A stretch of DNA of 64,000 nt, from the NCBI GenBank assembly GCA_933228675.1, contig OW121741.1:80775304-80839303 (forward strand), in the 5' to 3' direction. The notes below the pieces were generated by a model, which saw nothing but the letters and a program-made list of their open reading frames with translations, ran no database searches and was not told the origin of the DNA. The first letter of the stretch is position 1. Each line of letters starts with the position of its first letter. The DNA comes from Stomorhina lunata. Its lineage: Eukaryota; Arthropoda; Insecta; Diptera; Rhiniidae. Below, piece by piece: positions 12,138-25,400 of this stretch. The position numbers were made by a program, and so were the translations under genes.

Positions 12138-12216
12138 TTCTTTATACAGGAAAAATAACCTATGACCTTAGTGGTCATAGTCGGGCTTGACCGACTATAG
12201 AAATTTCTTACTTGTT
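12138..12216 (+). mobile_element. hairpin tail of a helentron-like repeat
   Basis: The stem-loop TAGTCGG...CCGACTA (about 12179-12198) is followed by 'tagaaatttcttacttg' and a T run. This is the same arrangement as the hairpin end of the element at 1793-3629, where the reverse strand reads hairpin, then 'tataacactctttcttg'. It probably belongs to the repeat at 10318-11001. Confidence 0.4.
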
Positions 12217-13312
12217 TTTTTTTTTAATTTTGTAGAAAACTGTAAGTATTAAATAAGTATTAATTAAGTGCTTTTATTTAAATTTCATTTTTATCCCCAT
12301 TTGCATTGCTTCCACGACCGATCGTGAGTACCCCTACTGCACAATAATATACTAGTAGAAGTATTGAGCTTATTCCTTAAAGTTCATAAATGACATTATG
12401 TGCTAGATGAAAGTGAGTGTATCAGGGAATACTTATGTACATTTATGGTAGCTGGAAGCATTTTTTTCTTAGAGTATAAAATGACTTACACTTAAGTAGT
12501 TTTCAATAGACATAAATACAAGAAGGCATGTAGGAAACAGTAGAATCGTAAGGGATGTTAAATACATTGCAAATACCTAAAAAATTGATAATATACCTAA
12601 AAAATTGATAATTTTTAAAGAAATAGAAGGAAAAAAGGCTTCATGTGGTTATAGAAAGGTTGAAATTATAAAGTGGCAGGCTTTAAGATTTTCTTTGAAT
12701 CACAGAAGAACCTACCGTGAAGTAACTTGGGTTTCGAGCCCAGGATCTTCTAAACAAAATGCCAAGCTAAAACAGTTTAAAGAAATAATTTGCATACAAT
12801 TATTAATAATGCTTTTTTAAAGCCATTGGGATTCAAACTCAGGACCTTCTAAGCTAAAAGCCAAGTTAAAATTAGTTTTTAAAAATTTCGAGTTTCCCAA
12901 ACAATTACGATTCCACAGTAACGATTGATGTTAGGATAAAGTTAAGTCAAACTATATTTGACTAGTGCTTTACATTTTTGCCTATTGGCATTATGCATAT
13001 ACGAGTAGAATATGCATTTTACATATCATTTATGCATCATATTCATAAGACTCATGCGAAGGCGCAAACAAACACCCAAACTCCAAATGTTGCATATGGA
13101 TGCAACATTTTGATATTGAATCTATTATCATAAAACTGAAGAAGATATAGCAAAAAAAAAATATGGAATATGACTTGGAAAACCCTCAAGGCAAGACAAC
13201 AAACTTGGCTCCTTTAAACATACATACTATCAAAAATATCCGACTTTATGGGCACAGTGGGGCAAAACGTGGAGAGGATTAAAAAATTCATTAGGCCAAA
13301 GATATTGTTAGT
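12217..13312. other. AT-rich spacer, no supported gene
   Basis: There is no recognisable coding region. The frame at 12605-12820 is low complexity and unlike known proteins. 'ttcaagcccaggacctTctaa'-like phrases occur twice near 12738 and 12834, a weak local duplication. Confidence 0.5.
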
Positions 13313-15268
13313 CTAAGACATAGACTAAAACACAGACTAAGACATACACTGAGTATAGACTAAGATATAGACTAAGACATAGACAAAGACTAAAACATAG
13401 TTTAAGATATAGACTAAGACGTAAACTAAGACACAGATATAGACTAAGACATAGACTACGATATTAGCTAAGACATTAGCTAAGACATACACTAAAACAT
13501 AGAACAAGATATAGACAAAGACTAAGACATAGACTAAGACATAGACAAAGATATAGATTAAGACATAGACTAAGACATAGACTAAGACATAGACTAAGAC
13601 ATAGACTAAGACATAGACTAAGACATAGACTAAGACATAGACCAAGACGTAGACTAAGACATAGACTAAGACATAGACTAAGACATAGACTAAGACATAG
13701 ACTAAGACATAGACTAAGACATAGACTAAGACATAGACTAAGACATAGACTAAGACATAGACTAAGACATAGACTAAGACATAGACTAAGACATAGACTA
13801 AGACATAGACTAAGACATAGACTAAGACATAGACTAAGACATAGACTAAGACATAGACTAATACATAGACTAAGACATAGACTAAGACATAGACTAAGAC
13901 ATAGACTAAGACATAGACTAAGACATAGACCAAGACATAGACTAAGACATAGACTAAGACATAGACTAAGACATAGACTAAGACATAGACTAAGACATAG
14001 ACTAAGACATAGACTAAGACATAGACTAAGACATAGACTAAGACTAAGACATAGACTAAGACATAGACTAAAACATAGACTAAGACATAGACTAAGACAT
14101 AGACTAAGACATGGACTAAGACATAGACTAAGACATAGACTAAGACATAGACTAAGACATAGACTAAGACATAGACTAAGACATAGACTAAGACATAGAC
14201 TAAGACATAGACTAAGACATAGACTAAGACATAGACTAAGACATAGACTAAGACATAGACTAAGACATAGACTAAGACATAGACTAAGACATAGACTAAG
14301 ACATAGACTAAGACATAGACTAAGACTAAGACATAGACTAAAACATAGACTAAGACATAGACTAAGACTTAGACTAAGACATAGACTAAGACATAGACTA
14401 AGACATAGACTAAGACAAAGACTAAGATATAGACTAAGACATAGACTAAGACATAGACTAAGACATAGAATAAGACATAGACTAAGACATAGACTAAGAC
14501 ACAGACTAAGACACAGACTAAGACATAGACTAAGACATAGACTAAGACATAGACTAAGACATAGACTAAGACATAGACTAAGACATAGACTAAGACATAG
14601 ACTAAGACATTAACTAAGACATAGACTAAGACATAGACTAAGACATAGACTAAGATATAGACTAAGACATAGACTAAGACATAGACTAAGACATAGATTA
14701 AGACATAGACTAAGACATAGACTAAGTCATAGACTAAGACATAGACTAAGACATAGACTAAGACATAGACTAAGACATAGACTAAGACATAGACTAAAAC
14801 ATAGACTAAGACATAGACTAAGACATAGACTAAGACATAGACTAAGACATAGACTAAGACATAGACTAAGACATAGACTAAGACATAGACTAAGACATAG
14901 ACTAAGACATAGACTAAGACATAGACTAAGACTAAGACATAGACTAAAACATAGACTAAGACATAGACTAAGACATAGACTAAGACATAGACTAAGACAT
15001 AGACTAAGACATAGACTAAGACATAGACTAAGACATAGACTAAGACATAGACTAAGACATAGACTAAGACATAGACTAAGACATAGACTAAGACATAGAC
15101 TAAGACATAGACTAAGACATAGACTAAGACATAGACTAAGACATAGACTAAGACATAGACTAAGACATAGAATAAGACATAGACTAAGACATAGACTAAC
15201 AAATATATTAAGACCTAGACTAAGACATAGACAAAGATATAGATTAAGACATAGACTAAGTTTGGGCC
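13313..15268 (+). repeat. 12-bp satellite AGACTAAGACAT, block A1
   Basis: Near-perfect tandem copies of AGACTAAGACAT, about 160 units. The first 250 bp and last 80 bp are much more mutated than the middle, the usual pattern for arrays homogenised by unequal exchange. Because the unit is a multiple of three, two frames of the reverse strand stay open ((VLVY)n and (CLSL)n). Long 'proteins' here are artefacts. Confidence 0.95.
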
Positions 15269-16275
15269 AAATTCTACTTCAAAGGTTGCGTTTCTATCCC
15301 ACTGTGCCCGGTAATACTACACGAGAAAAATCCATAAAAAGTGTTTAAAATTCTATTGAAATTTTGAAAAAAAAATAATCTTAACCTACAAAAAATAACA
15401 TCTAAAATAAAATGAGATTGAATAAGATAAAAATATAAAAGGATTTTCTTTTTTCCTAGTACAAATATTAAATAATAAAAAGGTGATAAAATCATAAGAA
15501 AAACGAAATCAGGACTTAAAAGAAATAAGAACAGAGCGACTTTGAAAGAATTGAAAATTTAAATTTTCCTTAAAGAAAAAAGTGGATCAGAAATAAGGGA
15601 AAATGAGATAATTACGTAAAAAGACCTCATTAATTTGAAATCGATAGACGGGAAAGAAAAACTGAGTGAAAAAGTTTTAAAAATATCAATTACAGGAAAA
15701 TATCAGATTTCCAAAAAATATGTTCAGGCTTTCTTGCAAAATTTTCTCCATTATTATAATAAATGATGAGTAATGAACTAAATGGCAGATTTTTATTGAA
15801 TATTTTCACCTTAATTTGGCAAATGTCCCACTATCTTCAATATTCCTTAATAAAGTCATTATTTATATCTGGCACGATAACTAAACAAAACTAATTTGGA
15901 AATGGAAATAAATCTATAACTTCGACATAAATAATTTAACAAATCATGCATTATTAATGGATTTATTTACGTATCTAAAAGAATTATTACCGTCAATTGT
16001 ATAAAGATATTTTTGGTTAACAAGCGAAGAGTTTGGGAGAAAATCCAAACCAACCACTTTTTCTGTGTTTAACACGACATGACTGGTCATCCATCCATCA
16101 ATCATTGAGGAGAAGGAGATGGACAAGACTGGAGGAGTAATTGGAACAAAAGGAAAATAAAATTATCAAAAGTTGCTATAAACAATGAGAGGAATGGACA
16201 CAAGAATAGAAAGTCAAGCGAGCAGGTTATCAATTTAATGTAATATAATTTCCAGCACCCTACAATCTGCAGATT
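15269..16275. other. 1-kb unique spacer between satellite blocks A1 and A2
   Basis: AT-rich DNA with only short unconvincing open frames. There is no similarity to the 18481-19455 spacer that I could see. Confidence 0.5.
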
Positions 16276-18480
16276 AAACTAAGATATAGACTCAGACAAC
16301 TTCTAAGATATAAGCTCAGATATGGACTGAGAGACTGACTAAGGCATAGAATAAGACATAGACTAAGACATAGACTAAGACATAGACTAAGACATAGACT
16401 AAGACATAGACTAAGACATGGACTAAGACATAGACTAAGACATAGACTAAGACATAGACTAAAACATAGACTAAGACATAGACTAAGACTTAGACTAAAA
16501 CATAGACTAAGACATAGACTAAGACATAGACTAAGACATAGACTAAGACATAGACTAAGACATAGACTAAGACATAGACTAAGACATAGACTAAGACATA
16601 GACTAAGACATAGACTAAGACATAGACTAAGACATAGACTAAGACATAGACTAAGACATAGACTAAGACATAGACTAAGACATAGACTAAGACATAGACT
16701 AAGACATAGACTAAGACATAGACTAAGACATAGACTAAGACATAGACTAAGACATAGACTAAGACATAGACTAAGACATAGACTAAGACATAGACTAAGA
16801 CATAGACTAAGACATAGACTAAGACATAGACTAAGACATAGACTAAGACATAGACTAAGACATAGACTAAGACATAGACTAAGACATAGACTAAGACATA
16901 GACTAAGACATAGACTAAGACATAGACTAAGACATAGACTAAGACATAGACTAAGACATAGACTAAGACATAGACTAAGACATAGACTAAGACATAGACT
17001 AAGACATAGACTAAGATATAGACTAAGACATAGACTAAGACATAGACTAAGACATAGACTAAGACATAGACTAAGACATAGACTAAGACATAGACTAAGA
17101 CATAGACTAAGACATAGACTAAGACATAGACTAAGACATAGACTAAGACATAGACTAAGACATAGACTTAGACATAGACTAAGACATAGACTAAGACATA
17201 GACTAAGACATAGACTAAGACATAGACTAAGACATAGACTAAGACATAGACTAAGACATAGACTAAGACATAGACTAAGACATAGACTAAGACATAGACT
17301 AAGACATAGACTAAGACATAGACTAAGACATAGACTAAGACATAGACTAAGACATTAACTAAGACATAGACTAAGACATAGACTAAGACATAGACTAAGA
17401 TATAGACTAAGACATAGACTAAGACATAGACTAAGACATAGATTAAGACATAGACTAAGACATAGACTAAGTCATAGACTAAGACATAGACTAAGACATA
17501 GACTAAGACATAGACTAAGACATAGACTAAGACATAGACTAAAACATAGACTAAGACATAGACTAAGACATAGACTAAGACATAGACTAAGACATAGACT
17601 AAGACATAGACTAAGACATAGACTAAGACATAGACTAAGACATAGACTAAGACATAGACTAAGACATAGACTAAGACTAAGACATAGACTAAAACATAGA
17701 CTAAGACATAGACATAGACTAAGACATAGACTAAGACATAGACTAAGACATAGACTAAGACATAGACTAAGACATAGACTAAGACATAGACTAAGACATA
17801 GACTAAGACATAGACTAAGATATAGACTAAGACATAGACTAAGACATAGACTAAGACATAGACTAAGACATAGACTAAGACATAGACTAAGACATAGACT
17901 AAGACATAGACTAAGACATAGACTAAGACATAGACTAAGACATAGACTAAGACATAGACTAAGACATAGACTTAGACATAGACTAAGACATAGACTAAGA
18001 CATAGACTAAGACATAGACTAAGACATAGACTAAGACATAGACTAAGACATAGACTAAGACATAGACTAAGACATAGACTAAGACATAGACTAAGACATA
18101 GACTAAGACATAGACTAAGACATAGACTAAGACATAGACTAAGACATATACTAAGACATAGACTAAGACATAGACTAAGACATAGACTAAGACATAGACT
18201 AAGACATAGACTAAGACATAGTCTAAGACATAGACTAAGACATAGACTAAGACATATACTAAGACATAAACTAAGACATAAACTAAGACATAGACTAAGA
18301 TATAGACTAAGACATAGACTAAGACATAGACTAAGACATAGACTAAGACAGATACTAAGACATAGACTAAGACATAGACTAAGACATAGACTTAGACATA
18401 GACTAAGACATAGACTAAGACATAGACTAAGACATAAACTAAGATATAGACTAAGATATAGACATAGACTAATGATGACT
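16276..18480 (+). repeat. 12-bp satellite AGACTAAGACAT, block A2
   Basis: Same unit and orientation as block A1, about 180 units. Four rare variants at 17353, 17472, 17541 and 17671 match those at 14608, 14727, 14796 and 14926 with a constant offset of 2745 bp. At least 320 bp is therefore a copied block shared by A1 and A2. The right edge (after 18240) is degenerate. Confidence 0.95.
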
Positions 18481-19455
18481 TAGACATAGTATATAAAAGA
18501 AGTCCATTGTAGGGTAATAGTGTAGGAGATATACATGTTTTTAGATACCAAAGGCATTTCATGTGAACGGATAACTAAAATCTGTTACATGGAAACGCTT
18601 TACTATCGATAGTGATTGTTTTTGGAAGAAAGAAGTGAGTAGTTATAATATGATTGACAGTCTTTACATGATTAAGGTTGAAACAAAAGTTAACCAACCA
18701 ACATTACAATCAAGGATATTGAAACTAGTTATAACCTTGAAGTTAATTAAGTATAAATATTTGAAAGTTTTTGCTTTTGACGGTGATATGGAGAAAAATA
18801 TAAAAATACTACAGAAAAAAGAAAATTGATTAATTAACATCTTAATATTTCCATGAAGCGTACCTTTAAATATTATTATATTAGAACTGCAAAATAACAA
18901 CATAATTTGAGTCGTTGTATATAAAATTCCCCAGATTTATCCTCTTCTTAATTTTGCCACAATTTCCTTGAAAATCTAGTGCTTCTTTGTTATCATTATA
19001 ATCTTCGGTATCATCAATATCAGTTTAACTATCAGCACCATCAGATGGAAAAAAATTTTGTGGACATAAACATAAATACAGAATTAAAGTGTTCTTTGGG
19101 ACAATACATATTTCTGGTAGAAAGCAATACTTTAAGGTTTTCTTTTTGAAAAATGGGCATACAGTTTATTGCAGTTGGTCATGGAGTGTAGTCTCATTCT
19201 TATATGCTTGACATTTTGTAAGACATCAGTTTACTAGAGCCATCATTATTACATGTTAAACCATTTAAGGTCATACTTTTTCCGAAACATGTTGCACAGC
19301 CACACAAATAAATAAATTGGTCTAGATGCATCTATTACTATGTACTAGAAGGAGCCAGCATATCAGCAACGGATGGCTTAAAGTTTTAAAAGATCCCAGC
19401 AAAACAATATTTTATCATTATCTAAGTCAATATCTAGGTTTTTATTTTAAACTAT
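18481..19455. other. 1-kb unique spacer at the satellite orientation switch
   Basis: Unique AT-rich DNA between oppositely oriented satellite blocks. The frames at 18635-18829 (+) and 18664-18903 (-) overlap each other, are low complexity and are not supported as genes. Confidence 0.5.
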
Positions 19456-19459
19456 TTTT

Positions 19460-22400
19460 CAGTCTTTGTCTTAGTCTATGTCTTAGTCAATGTCTTAGTC
19501 TATGTCTTAGTCAATGTCTTAGTCTATGTCTTAGTCTATGTCCTAGTCTATGTCTATGTCATAGTCTATGTCTTAGTCTATGTCTTAGTCTATGTCTTAG
19601 TCTATGTCTTAGTTTATGTCTTAGTCTATGTCTTAGTCTATGTCTTAGTCTATGTCTTAGTCTATGTCTATGTCTTAGTCTATGTCTTAGTCTATGTCTT
19701 AGTTTATTTCTTAGTCTACGTCTTAGTCTATGTCTTAGTCTATGTCTTAGTCTATGTCTTAGTCTATGTCTTAGTCTATGTCTTAGTCTATGTCTTAGTC
19801 TATGTCTTAGTCTATGTCTTAGTCTATGTCTTAGTCTATGTCTTAGTCTATGTCTTAGTCTATGTCTTAGTCTATGTCTTAGTCTATGTCTTAGTCTATG
19901 TCTTAGTCTATGTCTTAGTCTATGTCTTAGTCTATGTCTTAGTCTATGTCTTAGTCTATGTCTTAGTCTATGTCTTAGTCTATGTCTTAGTCTATGTCTT
20001 AGTCTATGTCTTAGTCTATGTCTTAGTCTATGTCTTAGTCTATGTCTTAGTCTATGTCTTAGTCTATGTCTTAGTCTATGTCTTAGTCTATGTCTTAGTC
20101 TATGTCTTAGTCTATGTCTTAGTCTATGTCTTAGTCTATGTCTTAGTCTATGTCTTAGTCTATGTCTTAGTCTATGTCTTAGTCTATGTCTTAGTCTATG
20201 TCTTAGTCTATGTCTTAGTCTATGTCTTAGTCTATGTCTTAGTCTATGTCTTAGTCTATGTCTTAGTCTATGTCTTAGTCTATGTCTTAGTCTATGTCTT
20301 AGTCTATGTCTTAGTCTATGTCTTAGTCTATGTCTTAGTCTATGTCTTAGTCTATGTCTTAGTCTATGTCTTAGTCTATGTCTTAGTCTATGTCTTAGTC
20401 TATGTCTTAGTCTATGTCTTAGTCTATGTCTTAGTCTATGTCTTAGTCTATGTCTTAGTCTATGTCTTAGTCTATGTCTTAGTCTATGTCTTAGTCTATG
20501 TCTTAGTCTATGTCTTAGTCTATGTCCTTAGTCTATGTCTTAGTCTATGTCTTAGTCTATGTCTTAGTCTATGTCTTAGTCTATGTCTTAGTCTATGTCT
20601 TAGTCTATGTCTTAGTCTATGTCTTAGTCTATGTCTTAGTCTATGTCTTAGTCTATGTCTTAGTCTATGTCTTAGTCTATGTCTTAGTCTATGTCTTAGT
20701 CTATGTCTTAGTCTATGTCTTAGTCTATGTCTTGGTCTATGTCTTGGTCTATGTCTTGGTCTATGTCTTAGTCTATGTCTTAGTCTATATCTTAGTCTAT
20801 GTCTTAGTCTATGTCTTAGTCTATGTCTTAGTCTATGTCTTAGTCTATGTCTTAGTCTATGTCTTAGTCTATGTCTTAGTCTATGTCTTAGTCATGTCTT
20901 AGTCTATGTCTTAGTCTATGTCTAAGTCTATGTCTTAGTCTATGTCTTAGTCTATGTCTTAGTCTATGTCTTAGTATATGTCTTAGTATGTGTCTTAGTC
21001 TATGTCTTAGTCTATGTCTTAGTCTATGTCTTAGTCTATGTCTTAGTCTATGTCTTAGTCTATGTCTTAGTCTATGTCTTAGTCTATGTCTTAGTCTATG
21101 TCTTAGTCTATGTCTTAGTCTATGTCTTAGTCTATGTCTTAGTCTATGTCTTAGTCTATGTCTTAGTCTATGTCTTAGTCTATGTCTTAGTCTATGTCTT
21201 AGTCTATGTCTTAGTCTATGTCTTAGTCTATGTCTTAGTCTATGTCTTAGTCTATGTCTTAGTCTATGTCTTAGTCTATGTCTTAGTCTATGTCTTAGTC
21301 TATGTCTTAGTCTATGTCTTAGTCTATGTCTTAGTCTATGTCTTAGTCTATGTCTTGGTCTATGTCTTGGTCTATGTCTTGGTCTATGTCTTAGTCTATG
21401 TCTTAGTCTATATCTTAGTCTATGTCTTAGTCTATGTCTTAGTCTATGTCTTAGTCTATGTCTTAGTCTATGTCTTAGTCTATGTCTTAGTCTATGTCTT
21501 AGTCTATGTCTTAGTCATGTCTTAGTCTATGTCTTAGTCTATGTCTAAGTCTATGTCTTAGTCTATGTCTTAGTCTATGTCTTAGTCTATGTCTTAGTCT
21601 ATGTCTTAGTATATGTCTTAGTCATGTCTTAGTCTATGTCTTAGTCTATGTCTAAGTCTATGTCTTAGTCTATGTCTTAGTCTATGTCTTAGTCTATGTC
21701 TTAGTCTATGTCTTAGTCTATGTCTTAGTCTATGTCTTAGTCTATGTCTTAGTCTATGTCTTAGTCTATGTCTTAGTCTATGTCTTAGTCTATGTCTTAG
21801 TCTATGTCTTAGTCTATGTCTTAGTCTATGTCTTAGTATATGTCTTAGTCTATGTCTTAGTCTATGTCTTAGTCTATGTCTTAGTCTATGTCTTAGTCTA
21901 TGTCTTAGTCTATGTCTTAGTCTATGTCTTAGTCTATGTCTTAGTCTATGTCTTAGTCTATGTCTTAGTCTATGTCTTAGTCTATGTCTTAGTCTATGTC
22001 TTAGTCTATGTCTTAGTCTATGTCTTAGTCTATGTCTTAGTCTATGTCTTAGTCTATGTCTTAGTCTATGTCTTAGTCTATGTCTTAGTCTATGTCTTAG
22101 TCTATGTCTTAGTCTATGTCTTAGTCTATGTCTTAGTCTATGTCTTAGTCTATGTCTTAGTCTATGTCTTAGTCTATGTCTTAGTCTATGTCTTAGTCTA
22201 TGTCTTAGTCTATGTCTTAGTCTATGTCTTAGTCTATGTCTTAGTCTATGTCTTAGTCTATGTCTTAGTCTATGTCTTAGTCTATGTCTTAGTCTATGTC
22301 TTAGTCTATGTCTTAGTCTATGTCTTAGTCTATGTCTTAGTCTATGTCTTAGTCTTAGTCTATGTCTTAGTCTATGTCTTAGTCTATGTCTTAGTCTATG

Positions 22401-25400
22401 TCTTAGTCTATGTCTTAGTCTATGTCTTAGTCTATGTCTTAGTCTATGTCTTAGTCTATGTCTTAGTCTATGTCTTAGTCTATGTCTTAGTCTATGTCTT
22501 AGTCTATGTCTTAGTCTATGTCTTAGTCTATGTCTTAGTCTATGTCTTAGTCTATGTCTTAGTCTATGTCTTAGTCTATGTCTTAGTCTATGTCTTAGTC
22601 TATGTCTTAGTCTATGTCTTAGTCTATGTCTTAGTCTATGTCTTAGTCTATGTCTTAGTCTATGTCTTAGTCTATGTCTTAGTCTATGTCTTAGTCTATG
22701 TCTTAGTCTATGTCTTAGTCTATGTCTTAGTCTATGTCTTAGTCTATGTCTTAGTCTATGTCTTAGTCTATGTCTTAGTCTATGTCTTAGTCTATGTCTT
22801 AGTCTATGTCTTAGTCTATGTCTTAGTCTATGTCTTAGTCTATGTCTTAGTCTATGTCTTAGTCTATGTCTTAGTCTATGTCTTAGTCTATGTCTTAGTC
22901 TATGTCTTAGTCTATGTCTTAGTCTATGTCTTAGTCTATGTCTTAGTCTATGTCTTAGTCTATGTCTTAGTCTATGTCTTGGTCTATGTCTTGGTCTATG
23001 TCTTGGTCTATGTCTTAGTCTATGTCTTAGTCTATATCTTAGTCTATGTCTTAGTCTATGTCTTAGTCTATGTCTTAGTCTATGTCTTAGTCTATGTCTT
23101 AGTCTATGTCTTAGTCTATGTCTTAGTCTATGTCTTAGTCATGTCTTAGTCTATGTCTATTCTTAGTCTATGTCTAAGTCTATGTCTTAGTCTATGTCTT
23201 AGTCTATGTCTTAGTCTATGTCTTAGTATATGTCTTAGTATATGTCTTAGTCTATGTCTTAGTCTATGTCTTAGTCTATGTCTTAGTCTATGTCTTAGTC
23301 TATGTCTTAGTCTATGTCTTAGTCTATGTCTTAGTCTATGTCTTAGTCTATGTCTTAGTCTATGTCTTAGTCTATGTCTTAGTCTATGTCTTAGTCTATG
23401 TCTTAGTCTATGTCTTAGTCTATGTCTTAGTCTATGTCTTAGTCTATGTCTTAGTCTATGTCTTAGTCTATGTCTTAGTCTATGTCTTAGTCTATGTCTT
23501 AGTCTATGTCTTAGTCTATGTCTTAGTCTATGTCTTAGTCTATGTCTTAGTCTATGTCTTAGTCTATGTCTTAGTCTATGTCTTGGTCTATGTCTTGGTC
23601 TATGTCTTGGTCTATGTCTTAGTCTATGTCTTAGTCTATATCTTAGTCTATGTCTTAGTCTATGTCTTAGTCTATGTCTTAGTCTATGTCTTAGTCTATG
23701 TCTTAGTCTATGTCTTAGTCTATGTCTTAGTCTATGTCTTAGTCATGTCTTAGTCTATGTCTTAGTCTATGTCTAAGTCTATGTCTTAGTCTATGTCTTA
23801 GTCTATGTCTTAGTCTATGTCTTAGTCTATGTCTTAGTATATGTCTTAGTCATGTCTTAGTCTATGTCTTAGTCTATGTCTAAGTCTATGTCTTAGTCTA
23901 TGTCTTAGTCTATGTCTTAGTCTATGTCTTAGTCTATGTCTTAGTCTATGTCTTAGTCTATGTCTTAGTCTATGTCTTAGTCTATGTCTTAGTCTATGTC
24001 TTAGTCTATGTCTTAGTCTATGTCTTAGTCTATGTCTTAGTCTATGTCTTAGTCTATGTCTTAGTATATGTCTTAGTCTATGTCTTAGTCTATGTCTTAG
24101 TCTATGTCTTAGTCTATGTCTTAGTCTATGTCTTAGTCTATGTCTTAGTCTATGTCTTAGTCTATGTCTTAGTCTATGTCTTAGTCTATGTCTTAGTCTA
24201 TGTCTTAGTCTATGTCTTAGTCTATGTCTTAGTCTATGTCTTAGTCTATGTCTTAGTCTATGTCTTAGTCTATGTCTTAGTCTATGTCTTAGTCTATGTC
24301 TTAGTCTATGTCTTAGTCTATGTCTTAGTCTATGTCTTAGTCTATGTCTTAGTCTATGTCTTAGTCTATGTCTTAGTCTATGTCTTAGTCTATGTCTTAG
24401 TCTATGTCTTAGTCTATGTCTTAGTCTATGTCTTAGTCTATGTCTTAGTCTATGTCTTAGTCTATGTCTTAGTCTATGTCTTAGTCTATGTCTTAGTCTA
24501 TGTCTTAGTCTATGTCTTAGTCTATGTCTTAGTCTATGTCTTAGTCTATGTCTTAGTCTATGTCTTAGTCTATGTCTTAGTCTATGTCTTAGGTCTATGT
24601 CTTAGTCTATGTCTTAGTCTATGTCTTAGTCTTAGTCTATGTCTTAGTCTATGTCTTAGTCTATGTCTTAGTCTATGTCTTAGTCTATGTCTTAGTCTAT
24701 GTCTTAGTCTATGTCTTAGTCTATGTCTTAGTCTATGTCTTAGTCTATGTCTTAGTCTATGTCTTAGTCTATGTCTTAGTCTATGTCTTAGTCTATGTCT
24801 TAGTCTATGTCTTAGTCTATGTCTTAGTCTATGTCTTAGTCTATGTCTTAGTCTATGTCTTAGTCTATGTCTTAGTCTATGTCTTAGTCTATGTCTTAGT
24901 CTATGTCTTAGTCTATGTCTTAGTCTATGTCTTAGTCTATGTCTTAGTCTATGTCTTAGTCTATGTCTTAGTCTATGTCTTAGTCTATGTCTTAGTCTAT
25001 GTCTTAGTCTATGTCTTAGTCTATGTCTTAGTCTATGTCTTAGTCTATGTCTTAGTCTATGTCTTAGTCTATGTCTTAGTCTATGTCTTAGTCTATGTCT
25101 TAGTCTATGTCTTAGTCTATGTCTTAGTCTATGTCTTAGTCTATGTCTTAGTCTATGTCTTGGTCTATGTCTTGGTCTATGTCTTGGTCTATGTCTTAGT
25201 CTATGTCTTAGTCTATATCTTAGTCTATGTCTTAGTCTATGTCTTAGTCTATGTCTTAGTCTATGTCTTAGTCTATGTCTTAGTCTATGTCTTAGTCTAT
25301 GTCTTAGTCTATGTCTTAGTCATGTCTTAGTCTATGTCTTAGTCTATGTCTAAGTCTATGTCTTAGTCTATGTCTTAGTCTATGTCTTAGTCTATGTCTT

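Noticed and set aside
13337..15202. Long open frames encoding (VLVY)n repeats
   Set aside because: They are by-products of a 12-bp unit without stops in two frames. There is no non-repeat coding sequence and frame breaks occur wherever a unit is indel-bearing.
18635..18903. Overlapping frames on both strands in the spacer
   Set aside because: Complementary shadows in AT-rich DNA without splice context or motifs.
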